53,736 nt of DNA. Origin: Terriglobales bacterium. GTDB lineage: Bacteria; Acidobacteriota; Terriglobia; Terriglobales; Acidobacteriaceae. Position numbers and translations under genes: made by a program. Where the stretch lies: positions 1 to 53,736 of the forward strand of contig DATKKJ010000021.1 of assembly GCA_035543055.1 (NCBI GenBank), in the 5' to 3' direction. Each line of letters begins with the position of its first letter. The stretch's first letter is position 1. The notes under the pieces are model-generated. The model was not told the DNA's origin. It searched no databases and saw nothing but the letters and a program-made list of their open reading frames with translations. Positions 16,193 through 24,202 of the stretch are shown in pieces.

Positions 16193-17431
16193 TTAGCTCG
16201 ACCGGCGGAATGCGAGGACGGCGTTCAGTCCGCCGAAGGCGAACGAATTCGACAGCGCGTATTCGAGCGGCACGGACCGGCCGTGGTTGGGGACGACGTC
16301 GAGGTCGCACTGCGGGTCGGGCGTGTTGTAGTTCGCCGTGGGAGGCAGGAAGCCTTCGCGGAGGGCAAGCAACGTCGCCACCGCTTCCAGCGCTCCCGCA
16401 GCGCCCAGCGCGTGTCCGTGCATGGACTTTGTGGAACTCACCGCGAGATGGCCCGCGCGGCCGAAGACCTGGTGGGTGGCCTCGCTTTCTGTAGCATCGT
16501 TCTGCGGCGTGCCGGTGCCGTGGGCATTGATGTATCCGATGGCAGCTGGGTCGATGCCCGCATCCTCCAGCGCCGCTCTCATCGCCCGGGCCGCGCCTTC
16601 GGCGGAAGGCCGCGTGAGGTGGAAGGCATCGGACGACATGCCGAATCCGACGATCTCCCCATGCACCTTCGCGCCGCGGGCTTTCGCCGCCTCCAGCGGT
16701 TCCAGCGCCAGCATGGCGGCGCCTTCGCCGAGGATCATCCCCTGGCGGTCCTTGGAGAACGGCCGGCAGGTGTCGGGCGCGACCACCCGCATCGCCTCCC
16801 ACGCTTTCAACATGCCCAGGCTGAAGGGTGCTTCGCTACCGCCGGCGATCGCCATCTCGGCGCGGCCGTCGCGCACCATGCAGAAGGCTTCGCCGATGGC
16901 ATGGTTAGCCGACGAGCAGGCGGTTGAGATGGTGAACGCCGGGCCAGTGATGCCGAATTCCATCGAGATGTGGCTGGCGGCGGCGTTGGCCATGGTGCGC
17001 GGGATGGTGAGCGGATGCACGCGTCCGCTCTTCTTGCCGTACAGTTCGACGAATTGCTGGTCCTCCGACGTTTGTCCGCCGGTGCAGGAGCCGGTGATGA
17101 TCGCGGTTTGCTCAGCCAGCGCCGGATCAAGCCTTCGGGTAGAGACGCCCGTCAGGGCGTCTCCAAGCCCGGCGTCGCGAATCGCCTCGCGCGCCGCGAC
17201 CAGCGCGAACTGGGTGAAGCGGTCGAGCTGCACGCACTTGTCCTCGGCAAAATGCTGTGTGGGCAGGAAGCCGCGCACCTCGGCGGCATTCTGGAAGCGG
17301 AGGAGGGAAGCGTCCACCAATTCCATGCGCTGGATGGCGCTCCGTCCGTCGCGCAACGCGCTCCAGCACTCGGAAACGTCGTTGCCGAGGGCGCAGATCA
17401 TGCCCATGCCAGTGACCGCGACGCGCCGCAT
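16193..17431 (-). CDS. Beta-ketoacyl-ACP synthase II-like (KAS), with an in-frame palindromic repeat insertion
   Basis: 412-aa FabF-like condensing enzyme. The nucleophile is C172 in STACSSA, with H304 in NAHGTGT and K335/H340 in STKSMHGHALG. The opening MRRVAVTGMGMICALG is standard. Residues 90-101 (GDALTGVSTRRL) have no counterpart in typical KAS. They are encoded by a 36-bp segment holding a 24-bp palindrome found elsewhere in the window; removing it gives DAGLDPALAEQTAIITGS, the expected join. The ACP gene is 2 nt upstream and the 561-aa gene is downstream. A lone ACP-KAS pair outside a fab cluster suggests a specialised fatty-acid or polyketide-like product. Confidence 0.93.
   Translation of the reverse strand: MRRVAVTGMGMICALGNDVSECWSALRDGRSAIQRMELVDASLLRFQNAAEVRGFLPTQHFAEDKCVQLDRFTQFALVAAREAIRDAGLGDALTGVSTRRLDPALAEQTAIITGSCTGGQTSEDQQFVELYGKKSGRVHPLTIPRTMANAAASHISMEFGITGPAFTISTACSSANHAIGEAFCMVRDGRAEMAIAGGSEAPFSLGMLKAWEAMRVVAPDTCRPFSKDRQGMILGEGAAMLALEPLEAAKARGAKVHGEIVGFGMSSDAFHLTRPSAEGAARAMRAALEDAGIDPAAIGYINAHGTGTPQNDATESEATHQVFGRAGHLAVSSTKSMHGHALGAAGALEAVATLLALREGFLPPTANYNTPDPQCDLDVVPNHGRSVPLEYALSNSFAFGGLNAVLAFRRSS
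17139..17162. repeat. 24-bp palindromic repeat inside the KAS coding sequence
   Basis: Reverse complement of the intergenic copy at 4781-4804, identical over all 24 bases. A direct repeat CAAGCC flanks the insertion (17128-17133 and 17164-17169, 36 bp apart) like a target-site duplication. The 36-bp insert keeps frame. Confidence 0.9.
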
Positions 17432-17433
17432 AG

Positions 17434-17706
17434 TCAGCGAGGTCCAGCGGCGGCCAGCAGCGCCTTCACCCCTTCGATCATCTGGCGCACGCTGCGGATG
17501 GAGCGCGCCTGCTCGTCGGGGACGGAGATGTCGAACGCCCCTTCGACTTCGAACAACAGGGTAGTGGCGTCAAGGGAGTCGATGCCCAGTTCCTCGAAGG
17601 AGCTGTCGGCCCGCACCTGCTCACGCGGCAGACGCTTGATGGCGGCCACCAGGGCAAGGACTTGCTCGGTGACCGGATCGGGGAGCGGTTCGGGCATGGC
17701 GCTCAT
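17434..17706 (-). CDS. Acyl carrier protein
   Basis: 90-aa ACP. The phosphopantetheine site is GIDSLDATTLLFEVE, with the modified Ser in DSL, preceded by the acidic helix-II lead-in RADSSFEELGIDS. It carries acyl intermediates for the ketosynthase encoded 2 nt downstream. It differs from housekeeping AcpP by a longer N-terminus (MSAMPEPLPDPVTEQVLALVAAIKR), which suggests a dedicated carrier. The start is the ATG at 17706; the ATG at 17697 is equally possible. Confidence 0.88.
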   Translation of the reverse strand: MSAMPEPLPDPVTEQVLALVAAIKRLPREQVRADSSFEELGIDSLDATTLLFEVEGAFDISVPDEQARSIRSVRQMIEGVKALLAAAGPR

Positions 17707-17821
17707 AGTCGAATAGATGGCGCAGAAGGCCTGAAAGTATCGCATACCGCGGCGCTCACACGTAGGTGTGAGCGCGGTCATAGATAGCGGTTCCGCCGCG
17801 GGTCTAGAGTCTGCTGTTCGG

Positions 17822-19369
17822 ATGCTCTTCAAGACCCTGAGCGCCGCGGTCTATGGCATCGATGCGCACATCATCGATGTCGAGGTGGACGTGTCGGCGA
17901 TGGCGGCGATGCAGGACAATTTCACCACCGTCGGCCTGCCTGACGCCGCTGTCCGCGAGAGCCGGGAGCGCGTCCGCTCGGCGCTGCGCAATTGCGGATA
18001 CGAAGTCCCACCCACGCGGATCACGGTGAACCTGGCGCCCGCCGACATCAAGAAAGAAGGCTCGGGCTTCGACCTGCCCATGGCACTCGGCATCCTGGGA
18101 GCGTACGGCGCGCTCACCCGCAAGGAGATCCCCGACCACGTCTTCGTCGGGGAGCTTTCGCTCGATGGCGGGGTGCGCGCCATCCGGGGCGCGCTGCCGG
18201 TCGCGGTCGCGGCCCGCGCCCGCAAGATCCGCGGTCTCATCGTTCCCGAGGCCAATGCCCGCGAAGCCGCGGTGGTCAGCGACGTCGACGTCTATCCCGT
18301 GCGCTCGCTGATCGACGTGGTCAACCTGCTCAACGGGCGGAATGGGATCCAGCCGGTGAAAGTGGACCCACAGGCGGTGCTGAACGAGTCGCGGCGCTTC
18401 CTGGTCGACTTCCGCGACGTGCGCGGGCAACAGACCGCGAAGCGCGCCCTGGAGGTCGCCTGCGCCGGCGGCCACAACATCCTGATGATCGGCCCGCCGG
18501 GCTCGGGCAAGACCATGCTCGCCAAGCGCGTGCCCACCATCCTGCCGCCCCTGACCTTCGATGAGGCCCTGGAGACCACCAAGATCCACTCCGTCGCCGG
18601 GGTACTCGACAGCGGCACGGGGCTGGTGGCAGTGCGGCCGTTCCGCGCGCCCCATCACACCATCTCCGACGCCGGGCTGATCGGCGGCGGCGTCATCCCG
18701 CGGCCGGGGGAAGTCTCCCTGGCGCACAACGGCGTGCTCTTCCTCGACGAATTGCCGGAGTTCCCGCGCAACGTGCTTGAGGTAATGCGGCAACCTTTGG
18801 AAGATGGGACGGTCTGTATCGCGCGCGCCTCCATGTCGCTGACCTTCCCGGCGCGCTTCATGCTGGCGGCGGCGATGAACCCGTGCGCCTGTGGCTTCCA
18901 CAATGATTTGACCCGCGAGTGCCATTGCACGCCACCGATGATCCAGCGCTACCTGTCGAAGATCTCGGGACCGCTGATGGACCGCATCGACATCCACATC
19001 GACGTCCCGGCAGTGAAGTACAAGGAGCTGCGCAGCGGAGCGGCGCCCGAAGGCTCGGACCACATCCGCGAGCGGGTCATCGGTGCCCGCCAGGTGCAGT
19101 TGCAACGCTTCGCCGGAGCCGGGGAGCGGATCTACTGCAACGCCCAGATGCAGTCACGCCAGATCCGTACTTTTTGCGAGTTATCAGCGGACTGCGAGCG
19201 CCTGCTGGAGCGGGCGATGCAGCAGCAGGGGCTGAGCGCCCGCGCCCACGACCGCATTTTGAAGGTGGCGCGCACCGTCGCGGATCTGGAGGGCACGCCG
19301 GCCATTGATCCCAAGCACATCGCCGAAGCCATCCAGTATCGGACGCTCGACCGCACCTATTGGGCCTAG
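17822..19369 (+). CDS. comM: ComM/YifB-family Mg-chelatase-like AAA+ ATPase
   Basis: 515-aa YifB/ComM. The N-terminal Lon-protease-like (ChlI) domain opens [24 protein letters not shown] and includes [18 protein letters not shown]. It is followed by an AAA+ module with Walker A GPPGSGKT (about 223-230) and Walker [12 protein letters not shown]. The C-terminal Mg-chelatase lid has the CACGF/CHCTP cysteine cluster typical of the family. ComM is a hexameric helicase promoting branch migration in natural transformation. The start is the ATG at 17822. Confidence 0.94.
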   Translation: MLFKTLSAAVYGIDAHIIDVEVDVSAMAAMQDNFTTVGLPDAAVRESRERVRSALRNCGYEVPPTRITVNLAPADIKKEGSGFDLPMALGILGAYGALTRKEIPDHVFVGELSLDGGVRAIRGALPVAVAARARKIRGLIVPEANAREAAVVSDVDVYPVRSLIDVVNLLNGRNGIQPVKVDPQAVLNESRRFLVDFRDVRGQQTAKRALEVACAGGHNILMIGPPGSGKTMLAKRVPTILPPLTFDEALETTKIHSVAGVLDSGTGLVAVRPFRAPHHTISDAGLIGGGVIPRPGEVSLAHNGVLFLDELPEFPRNVLEVMRQPLEDGTVCIARASMSLTFPARFMLAAAMNPCACGFHNDLTRECHCTPPMIQRYLSKISGPLMDRIDIHIDVPAVKYKELRSGAAPEGSDHIRERVIGARQVQLQRFAGAGERIYCNAQMQSRQIRTFCELSADCERLLERAMQQQGLSARAHDRILKVARTVADLEGTPAIDPKHIAEAIQYRTLDRTYWA

Positions 19370-19701
19370 GCCTCTAAGTCTTTGAAAATATTGTCAGTTG
19401 TACGATTCTTCTTGACCTGTGGGTGAGCAATCACTAAGGTAAAGGAGGTTTGGTAGTGGCCGTTGTTTCCGAAGAGAGAAAATCCCCTCAAAAAGAGCAA
19501 CTTAGGATAGGGCTCCGGCATCTATGAGATTGTCCCGTGCCCGATTCTTCGGAAGCCCAACAGCAGCAACAACTTAGCCGTGTCCAGGCGCAACTTGCCG
19601 GATGTCGGCGGGTTCCAAAGGACGGCCTTCAAGCCATCGCCGGAGTTGGAGTCCAAGGGGCTCCGGGGACTGGGCGATCCGAACCTCGGTAGGAGAAAAA
19701 C
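19370..19701 (+). other. 332-bp gap upstream of the omega-like gene
   Basis: This gap contains a promoter-like TTGACC-N17-TAAGGT (19412-19440), then AAAGGAGG (19441-19448) with a short GTG-initiated ORF (listed separately). It ends in a 170-nt stretch leading to a second Shine-Dalgarno (AGGAG, 19691-19695). The 170-nt stretch has several GC-rich inverted segments around GGGGCTCCGGGGACTGGG, but I recognise no known riboswitch or RNA family. Confidence 0.4.
19456..19527 (+). CDS. Possible 23-aa leader peptide
   Basis: A GTG-started ORF of 23 codons (peptide opens MAVVSEERKSPQKEQLR). It is preceded at 7-nt spacing by AAAGGAGG, the best Shine-Dalgarno in the neighbourhood. It lies in the leader of the omega-like gene. 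However, a promoter-like TTGACC-N17-TAAGGT ends directly before the Shine-Dalgarno. If that promoter is used, the Shine-Dalgarno would be largely untranscribed. The ORF is therefore uncertain. Confidence 0.3.
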   Translation: MAVVSEERKSPQKEQLRIGLRHL

Positions 19702-19929
19702 ATGGAAATGCGTTCTGATCTGATCCACGAAGCGTTGCGCACCGTCAGCAACCGTTACACGCTGTGCCAGCTGGCGTCGAAGGCGACGCGCAAGTTTCAC
19801 AAGCCGAACACCCGCATCCAGGACACGATGAACGAGATCCTGGAGAAGTTCGGTGAGGCATCGGGCGATGCTTCTCGAGTAGTGTCGACCGGCGCAGGGG
19901 TTGCCGAAAGCCGCCGACGCGCTGCATAA
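19702..19929 (+). CDS. Small RNA-polymerase-omega-like protein
   Basis: 75-aa basic protein with a good Shine-Dalgarno (AGGAG, 6 nt before the ATG). The segment LIHEALRTVSNRYTLCQLASKATRKF resembles the conserved omega (RpoZ) core, where a helix ending in NRY.L is followed by ..A.KATRK or AAKRAR. It continues HKPNTRIQDTMNEIL, where the family usually has a second helix. If correct, it helps RNA polymerase assembly by binding beta-prime. The match is partial, and the neighbour (rho) is only thematically consistent. Confidence 0.5.
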   Translation: MEMRSDLIHEALRTVSNRYTLCQLASKATRKFHKPNTRIQDTMNEILEKFGEASGDASRVVSTGAGVAESRRRAA

Positions 19930-19935
19930 TAGGAC

Positions 19936-19967
19936 TTCGCGGCGCGCCCGCGCCGCGAACTGGTTTT
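19936..19967 (+). terminator. Hairpin after the omega-like gene
   Basis: A 10-bp perfect stem, TTCGCGGCGC-gccc-GCGCCGCGAA, is followed by CTGGTTTT. It lies 6 nt after the stop. A short T run with two preceding G makes it a moderate intrinsic terminator. Confidence 0.6.
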
Positions 19968-20041
19968 CAAATTTCAATTTCCGTTTGATCGACCCGGTCG
20001 TTTCCGACCCCCCTCAATCCGGACAATCCCAGTAGGTGGTT

Positions 20042-21292
20042 ATGACCATAGCCGAACTGAAAGAAAAGAACATCACGGAGCTGACCCGCATCGCGCGCAC
20101 CCTCGACCTGCCTGGCGCCAGCGGCCTCCGCAAGCAGGACCTGATCTTCAAGATCCTCCAGGCGCAATCGGAAAAGGAAGGGCACATCTTCGCCGAAGGC
20201 GTGCTGGAGATCCTCCCCGACGGATACGGCTTCCTGCGCTCTCCCGACTACAACTACCTGCCCGGTCCGGACGACATCTACGTTTCGCCCTCGCAGATCC
20301 GCAAGTTCGACCTCAAGACCGGCGACACGGTCAGCGGCCAGGTGCGCCCGCCGCACGAGGGAGAGAAATATTTCGCGCTGGTGAAGATCGAGGCGGTGAA
20401 CTTCGAATCACCCGACGAAGCGCGCAACAAGATCCTGTTCGACAACCTGACGCCGCTCTACCCGCAGGAGCGCATCAAGCTGGAGACCCTGAAGGAGAAC
20501 ATCGGCGCCCGGGTCATGGACCTGCTGACGCCGCTGGGCAAGGGGCAGCGCGCCCTGATCGTCAGCCCGCCGCGCGCCGGCAAGACGATGATCCTGCAGA
20601 ACATCGCCAACTCCATCACCACCAACCACCCTGAGGTCGTGCTCATCGTGCTGCTGATCGACGAGCGCCCGGAAGAAGTCACCGACATGCAGCGCTCGGT
20701 CAAGGGCGAGGTCATCAGTTCGACCTTCGACGAGCCCGCAGCGCGTCACGTGCAGGTGGCGGAGATGGTGATCGAGAAGGCCAAGCGCCTGGTAGAGCAC
20801 AAGCGCGACGTGGTGATCCTGCTGGATTCGATCACGCGCCTGGCACGCGCCTACAACACCATCGTGCCGCCGTCGGGCAAGGTGCTGTCGGGCGGCGTGG
20901 ATTCCAACGCCCTGCAGCGCCCGAAGCGCTTCTTCGGCGCGGCCCGCAACATCGAGGAAGGGGGTTCGCTGAGCATCATCGCCACCGCCCTGATCGAGAC
21001 CGGCAGCCGCATGGACGACGTGATCTTCGAAGAATTCAAGGGGACCGGCAACTCGGAGGTGATCCTGGACCGGAAGCTGAGCGACAAGCGCGTGTTCCCG
21101 GCCATCGACATCCAGCGCTCGGGCACCCGCAAAGAAGAGCTCATCATCCCCAAGGACGACCTGGCGCGCATCTGGGTGCTGCGCAAGGTGCTGACCCCGC
21201 TCTCCCCCGTCGAGGCCATGGAGCTGCTCATCGACAAGCTGAGCAAGACCAAAACCAACGGCGAGTTTCTCAGCAACATGAGTTCCTTGTAG
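20042..21292 (+). CDS. rho: Transcription termination factor Rho
   Basis: 416-aa Rho. The N-terminal SAP-like helix bundle is [37 protein letters not shown]. The primary RNA-binding cold-shock domain has [35 protein letters not shown]. The ATPase has a P-loop in PPRAGKT and [10 protein letters not shown], plus the Q-loop [11 protein letters not shown]. It is the hexameric RNA-dependent helicase that ends transcription. The start is the ATG at 20042; a GTG two codons upstream is possible. An intrinsic terminator follows the gene. Confidence 0.97.
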   Translation: MTIAELKEKNITELTRIARTLDLPGASGLRKQDLIFKILQAQSEKEGHIFAEGVLEILPDGYGFLRSPDYNYLPGPDDIYVSPSQIRKFDLKTGDTVSGQVRPPHEGEKYFALVKIEAVNFESPDEARNKILFDNLTPLYPQERIKLETLKENIGARVMDLLTPLGKGQRALIVSPPRAGKTMILQNIANSITTNHPEVVLIVLLIDERPEEVTDMQRSVKGEVISSTFDEPAARHVQVAEMVIEKAKRLVEHKRDVVILLDSITRLARAYNTIVPPSGKVLSGGVDSNALQRPKRFFGAARNIEEGGSLSIIATALIETGSRMDDVIFEEFKGTGNSEVILDRKLSDKRVFPAIDIQRSGTRKEELIIPKDDLARIWVLRKVLTPLSPVEAMELLIDKLSKTKTNGEFLSNMSSL

Positions 21293-21319
21293 CGCATAGT
21301 CCAAAGTGCATAGCAACAA
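21292..21319. repeat. Degenerate heptanucleotide array (GYGCATA-type)
   Basis: GCGCATA, GTCCAAA, GTGCATA and GCAACAA follow the rho stop. Only the first and third units are clearly alike. Included because the spacing is again 7. Confidence 0.45.
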
Positions 21320-21321
21320 AG

Positions 21322-21350
21322 AGCCCGGCTGATGCCGGGCTTTCTGTTTT
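21322..21350 (+). terminator. Intrinsic terminator of rho
   Basis: AGCCCGGC-TGAT-GCCGGGCT followed by TTCTGTTTT, 30 nt after the rho stop: an 8-bp GC-rich stem with a U-rich tail. Confidence 0.85.
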
Positions 21351-21376
21351 GGGACGAGCTCTCTTTCGGAACAGGC

Positions 21377-21541
21377 TTAGGAAGTTTTCTTCACGTGTTG
21401 GCACCCGGACGAGGTGGGGCCGGTCTTCCCGCAGGCCAAGGCCATAGTCTCGAAGACCTTCTCGTGCTTGAAGGAAGGCTTGCGGTAAGGCTTCTTGCCC
21501 GATTTCGGCGGCTTGGTGTGCGCTGATTTCTCGTTACTCAT
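21377..21541 (-). CDS. RiPP-precursor-like small peptide
   Basis: 54-aa peptide opening MSNEKSAHTKPP. A Lys-rich N-terminus leads to KPYRKPSFKHEKVFETMALACGKT and ends with GPTSSGCQHVKKTS. Y19-x-x-P22-x-F24 matches the YxxPx[L/F] leader motif bound by RRE/PqqD-type domains in lasso-peptide and related RiPP systems. The tail is small, with Cys at 37 and 47 and Thr/Ser-Gly between them. It lies 94 nt downstream of an ABC-2 exporter on the same strand. No modification enzyme is visible in the window. The peptide could instead be a small conserved structural protein. Confidence 0.55.
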   Translation of the reverse strand: MSNEKSAHTKPPKSGKKPYRKPSFKHEKVFETMALACGKTGPTSSGCQHVKKTS

Positions 21542-21634
21542 GTGGATGAGCGGCAAAGCACGACCGCGGTAGCTGAGCCCTGCTTGCCGAGACGCCACAT
21601 CATAACCCGAAAGCGACGGCGACTCCAACAACCG

Positions 21635-22438
21635 TTAGTAATAGGAAAGACTGCCCTCGCGACGGGCATAGCGCAGGGCACGTCCGAACAGCCAGACGCT
21701 AAGCGGCAAAAGGACGAGGGTGTAGACCGCCAGGACGGCCAGGGGCCGGGCTAGTGTCCCCCAATCAGCATCGTGGAGGAGCGCCAGGCGCAGGCCGTCG
21801 AGGGAATGAGTGATGGGGATGAGTTCCCCCACCTGGCGCAGGGGTGAGGGCAGCGCCGAGACCGGGAAGGTGGCCCCCGTGAGCAACCAGAGCAGCGAGC
21901 CGAGCAGCCACACCATTCCGGCGCCTCGCTGGAGGGCGACTTGTACAGCCGCAATGGCGATGCCGGCCGCTACGGCGATGGCCATCGAGAGGACGAAGAC
22001 GGCCAACGCGCCCGCGATGTTCGGGTGGGCCAGTTCCACGCGAAATACGACCACCCCGACCACCAGGTAGAACGCCAGGTGCAAGGTGCGGGTAAAGAAG
22101 GCCGATGCGGCGGTCAGGAACACCAGTTCCGGCTCCGGCGTGGAGGTGGTCATCAGGACTTCCATCGTCCCGGTCAGCTGGGCTTCATGGATGCTGTTGA
22201 CGAAGGAGGCGACCCCGGCCACGAAGAATCCGTAAAGGCCGGTCCCCAGCAGCAGGAAGGGGAAATAGTCCACGCCGTCCGGCCGGAAGCCGGGGCCGAC
22301 GGCGCGGGCCAGATAGTAGAAGGCCGCGAGTTCCGCCAGCATGCCGGCAACGTACGTTCCGGAAGCGGCGCGGTAGCGCAGCGCGGTCAGGATGTCGCGG
22401 CGGAGGATGACGGAAAGTCTGTCGAGGAGCCCGCTCAT
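21635..22438 (-). CDS. ABC-2 type transporter permease
   Basis: 267-aa integral membrane protein with about six hydrophobic segments (around residues 27-45, 62-82, 110-133, 140-168, 173-195 and 234-253). It has the ABC-2 permease look: RDILTALRYRAAS at the cytoplasmic start and ELIPITHSLDGLRLALLHD before the last helix. Such permeases export polysaccharides, drugs or peptides. Its ATG overlaps the TGA of the ATPase gene by 4 nt (22435-22438). The small RiPP-like peptide gene follows, so the exporter may handle that peptide. Confidence 0.88.
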   Translation of the reverse strand: MSGLLDRLSVILRRDILTALRYRAASGTYVAGMLAELAAFYYLARAVGPGFRPDGVDYFPFLLLGTGLYGFFVAGVASFVNSIHEAQLTGTMEVLMTTSTPEPELVFLTAASAFFTRTLHLAFYLVVGVVVFRVELAHPNIAGALAVFVLSMAIAVAAGIAIAAVQVALQRGAGMVWLLGSLLWLLTGATFPVSALPSPLRQVGELIPITHSLDGLRLALLHDADWGTLARPLAVLAVYTLVLLPLSVWLFGRALRYARREGSLSYY

Positions 22439-23226
22439 CCAACCTCCCCCGGGACTTCGGCGCCCTCGGGCTCGATCTCGCGGAAATAGAACGAACGCAA
22501 GTCCTCGATCGAGGTCTGGTGGCCGACGCGACGCTCGGCGGCCACTTCCCCGTGGCGCAGCACGACGACGTGCTGTCCGATGGTCGCTGCTTCCTCGAAA
22601 TTGTGGGTGGCGAGCAGGATGGTGGTGCCGAGCTCAGAGGTGCGGCGCAGGAGCTGCCACAGGCGCCAGGTGCCGCCGGGGTCGAGGCTGCGCGTCGGCT
22701 CGTCGAGCAGGAGCACCGCGGGCCGCTTCAGGAGAGCGCGCGCGATCCCCAAGCGCTGGTACATGCCGCTGGAGAATTTCATCACCAGGGTGTCGCCGAC
22801 CTCGGCGAGCAGGGAGGCCTCGAGGGCTTGCTGGATGGTCGCCGGGCGCTCTTCGCGCGAGACCTGCTCCAGCGCGGCGAAGAAATCGAGATTCTCGCGG
22901 GCGGTCAGCCGGGGAAAGAAGGAGCGCTCGGAGGCCACGGCGAAGCCCACGGAGCGGCGGGCGCGGCGGGCGTCGTCTGCGGTGTCGGCATCGCAGACCA
23001 GGACGCGCCCTTCGTCGGGCAGCAGCATGGTGGAGACCAGCTTGAGCAGTGTGGTCTTGCCGCTGCCATTCGGCCCCAGGATCACCAGCACGTCGCCTTC
23101 GGCCGCGCGCAGGGAGATCCGTGACAAGGCGCGGGTCACGCCGCGCCGCTCCGCGCCCAACCAGTTCCACAAGGCAGGCCGGTGGCGGAAGAACTTGCTC
23201 ACGGATTCCAGGGTGACTGTGTCCAT
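22435..23226 (-). CDS. ABC transporter ATP-binding protein
   Basis: 263-aa ABC ATPase. Walker A is GPNGSGKTT (51-59), the signature is FSSGMYQRL (151-159, a variant of LSGGQ), Walker B is VLLLDEP (171-177), and the switch His is in LATHNFEEA. The TRALSRISLRAAEGDVLVILGPNG opening is typical of ABC-2 exporters. The start is the ATG at 23226. It is coupled to the permease and shares an approximately 90-bp divergent promoter region with the glycosyltransferase. Confidence 0.93.
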   Translation of the reverse strand: MDTVTLESVSKFFRHRPALWNWLGAERRGVTRALSRISLRAAEGDVLVILGPNGSGKTTLLKLVSTMLLPDEGRVLVCDADTADDARRARRSVGFAVASERSFFPRLTARENLDFFAALEQVSREERPATIQQALEASLLAEVGDTLVMKFSSGMYQRLGIARALLKRPAVLLLDEPTRSLDPGGTWRLWQLLRRTSELGTTILLATHNFEEAATIGQHVVVLRHGEVAAERRVGHQTSIEDLRSFYFREIEPEGAEVPGEVG

Positions 23227-23316
23227 GGAAGAGAGAACCGCGGTTGCCGACAGCATACATTCTTCGCCAGCCGATTGCTGCGCCAAACCGGCGCCTGTGG
23301 TAGTACTCAGTACTCC

Positions 23317-24198
23317 GTGACTCCCCTGTTCACCATCGGCTTGCCCGTCTATAACGCGGGGCCATTCCTAGAAGATGCGTTGCGAAGCATCTTTGCGCAG
23401 ACCTTCTCTGATTGGGAATTGATTGCCGTAGATGATGGCTCGCGAGACGGCAGCGTCGAGGTGTTGCGCCAGCTGAAAGATCCACGAGTGCGGGTGCTGG
23501 TGGATGGCGAGCACCGCGGGCTGGGGGCGCGTCTGAATCAGATCGTCTTACAGGCGGCGGGCCGGTACATCGCCCGCATGGACGCGGACGACATGATGCA
23601 CCCCGAGCGCCTGGTCCGCCAGTTCGCGTTCCTGGATGACCATCCCGAGGTGGACGTCGCCGGGTGCGGGCTGATCAGCTTCGACGCGCACTGCCGGCCG
23701 ACCAGTGCGCGCCGCCTGCCGGCCGGTCACGCCGAAATCATCGCTGATCCCCTCACCGGGTTCCGCATCGCCCACGCCTCGACCGTCGGCCGGACCGACT
23801 GGTGGAGAGAGCATCCGTATAACGAGCGCAATCGCGGCTGCGAGGATTGGGAACTGTGGTTCGGCAGCCGGGGTGACAGCCGCTTTGCCAATCTTGCCGA
23901 CCCGCTCTACTTCTACCGCGAGGAGCAGGCGTTCTCCTTCGGCGGGTACGCACGCGACAAGGCTGAACTTGCCGCCTTGTTGTGGAGCGATCGTGCAGAG
24001 CTAGGTACATTGAATGCGGCTGCGGCGGCCACGGCACACTGGGTGCGGATCGGCGTCTACGGCTTGGCACATGTCATTGGCTTGGAGCAGAGACTGGTAC
24101 GGAGAAGGGGAGAACCAGTCACCGACGCCGAGGCCGCCGTCTTTCACCAAGCTCTCGAGCGCATCCGCGCCACAGAGCTTCCGCTGACGGGCCGCTAA
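23317..24198 (+). CDS. Family 2 glycosyltransferase
   Basis: 293-aa GT-A fold glycosyltransferase. The N-terminus PLFTIGLPVYNAGPFLEDALRSI and VDDGSRDGS (DDG at 39-41) form the nucleotide site. MDADDMMHPERL (89-100) carries the DxD-type metal motif. The acceptor-side segment has NRGCEDWELWF with the ED general-base motif. It transfers a sugar from NDP-sugar to an unknown acceptor such as cell-surface glycan. It is divergent from the ABC exporter, so joint surface-glycan export is a possibility. The start is the GTG at 23317. Confidence 0.9.
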   Translation: MTPLFTIGLPVYNAGPFLEDALRSIFAQTFSDWELIAVDDGSRDGSVEVLRQLKDPRVRVLVDGEHRGLGARLNQIVLQAAGRYIARMDADDMMHPERLVRQFAFLDDHPEVDVAGCGLISFDAHCRPTSARRLPAGHAEIIADPLTGFRIAHASTVGRTDWWREHPYNERNRGCEDWELWFGSRGDSRFANLADPLYFYREEQAFSFGGYARDKAELAALLWSDRAELGTLNAAAAATAHWVRIGVYGLAHVIGLEQRLVRRRGEPVTDAEAAVFHQALERIRATELPLTGR

Positions 24199-24202
24199 AG
24201 GG

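Noticed and set aside
19522-19977. 151-codon minus-strand ORF over the omega-like gene
   Set aside because: Antisense to a gene with a good Shine-Dalgarno; composition is not protein-like.
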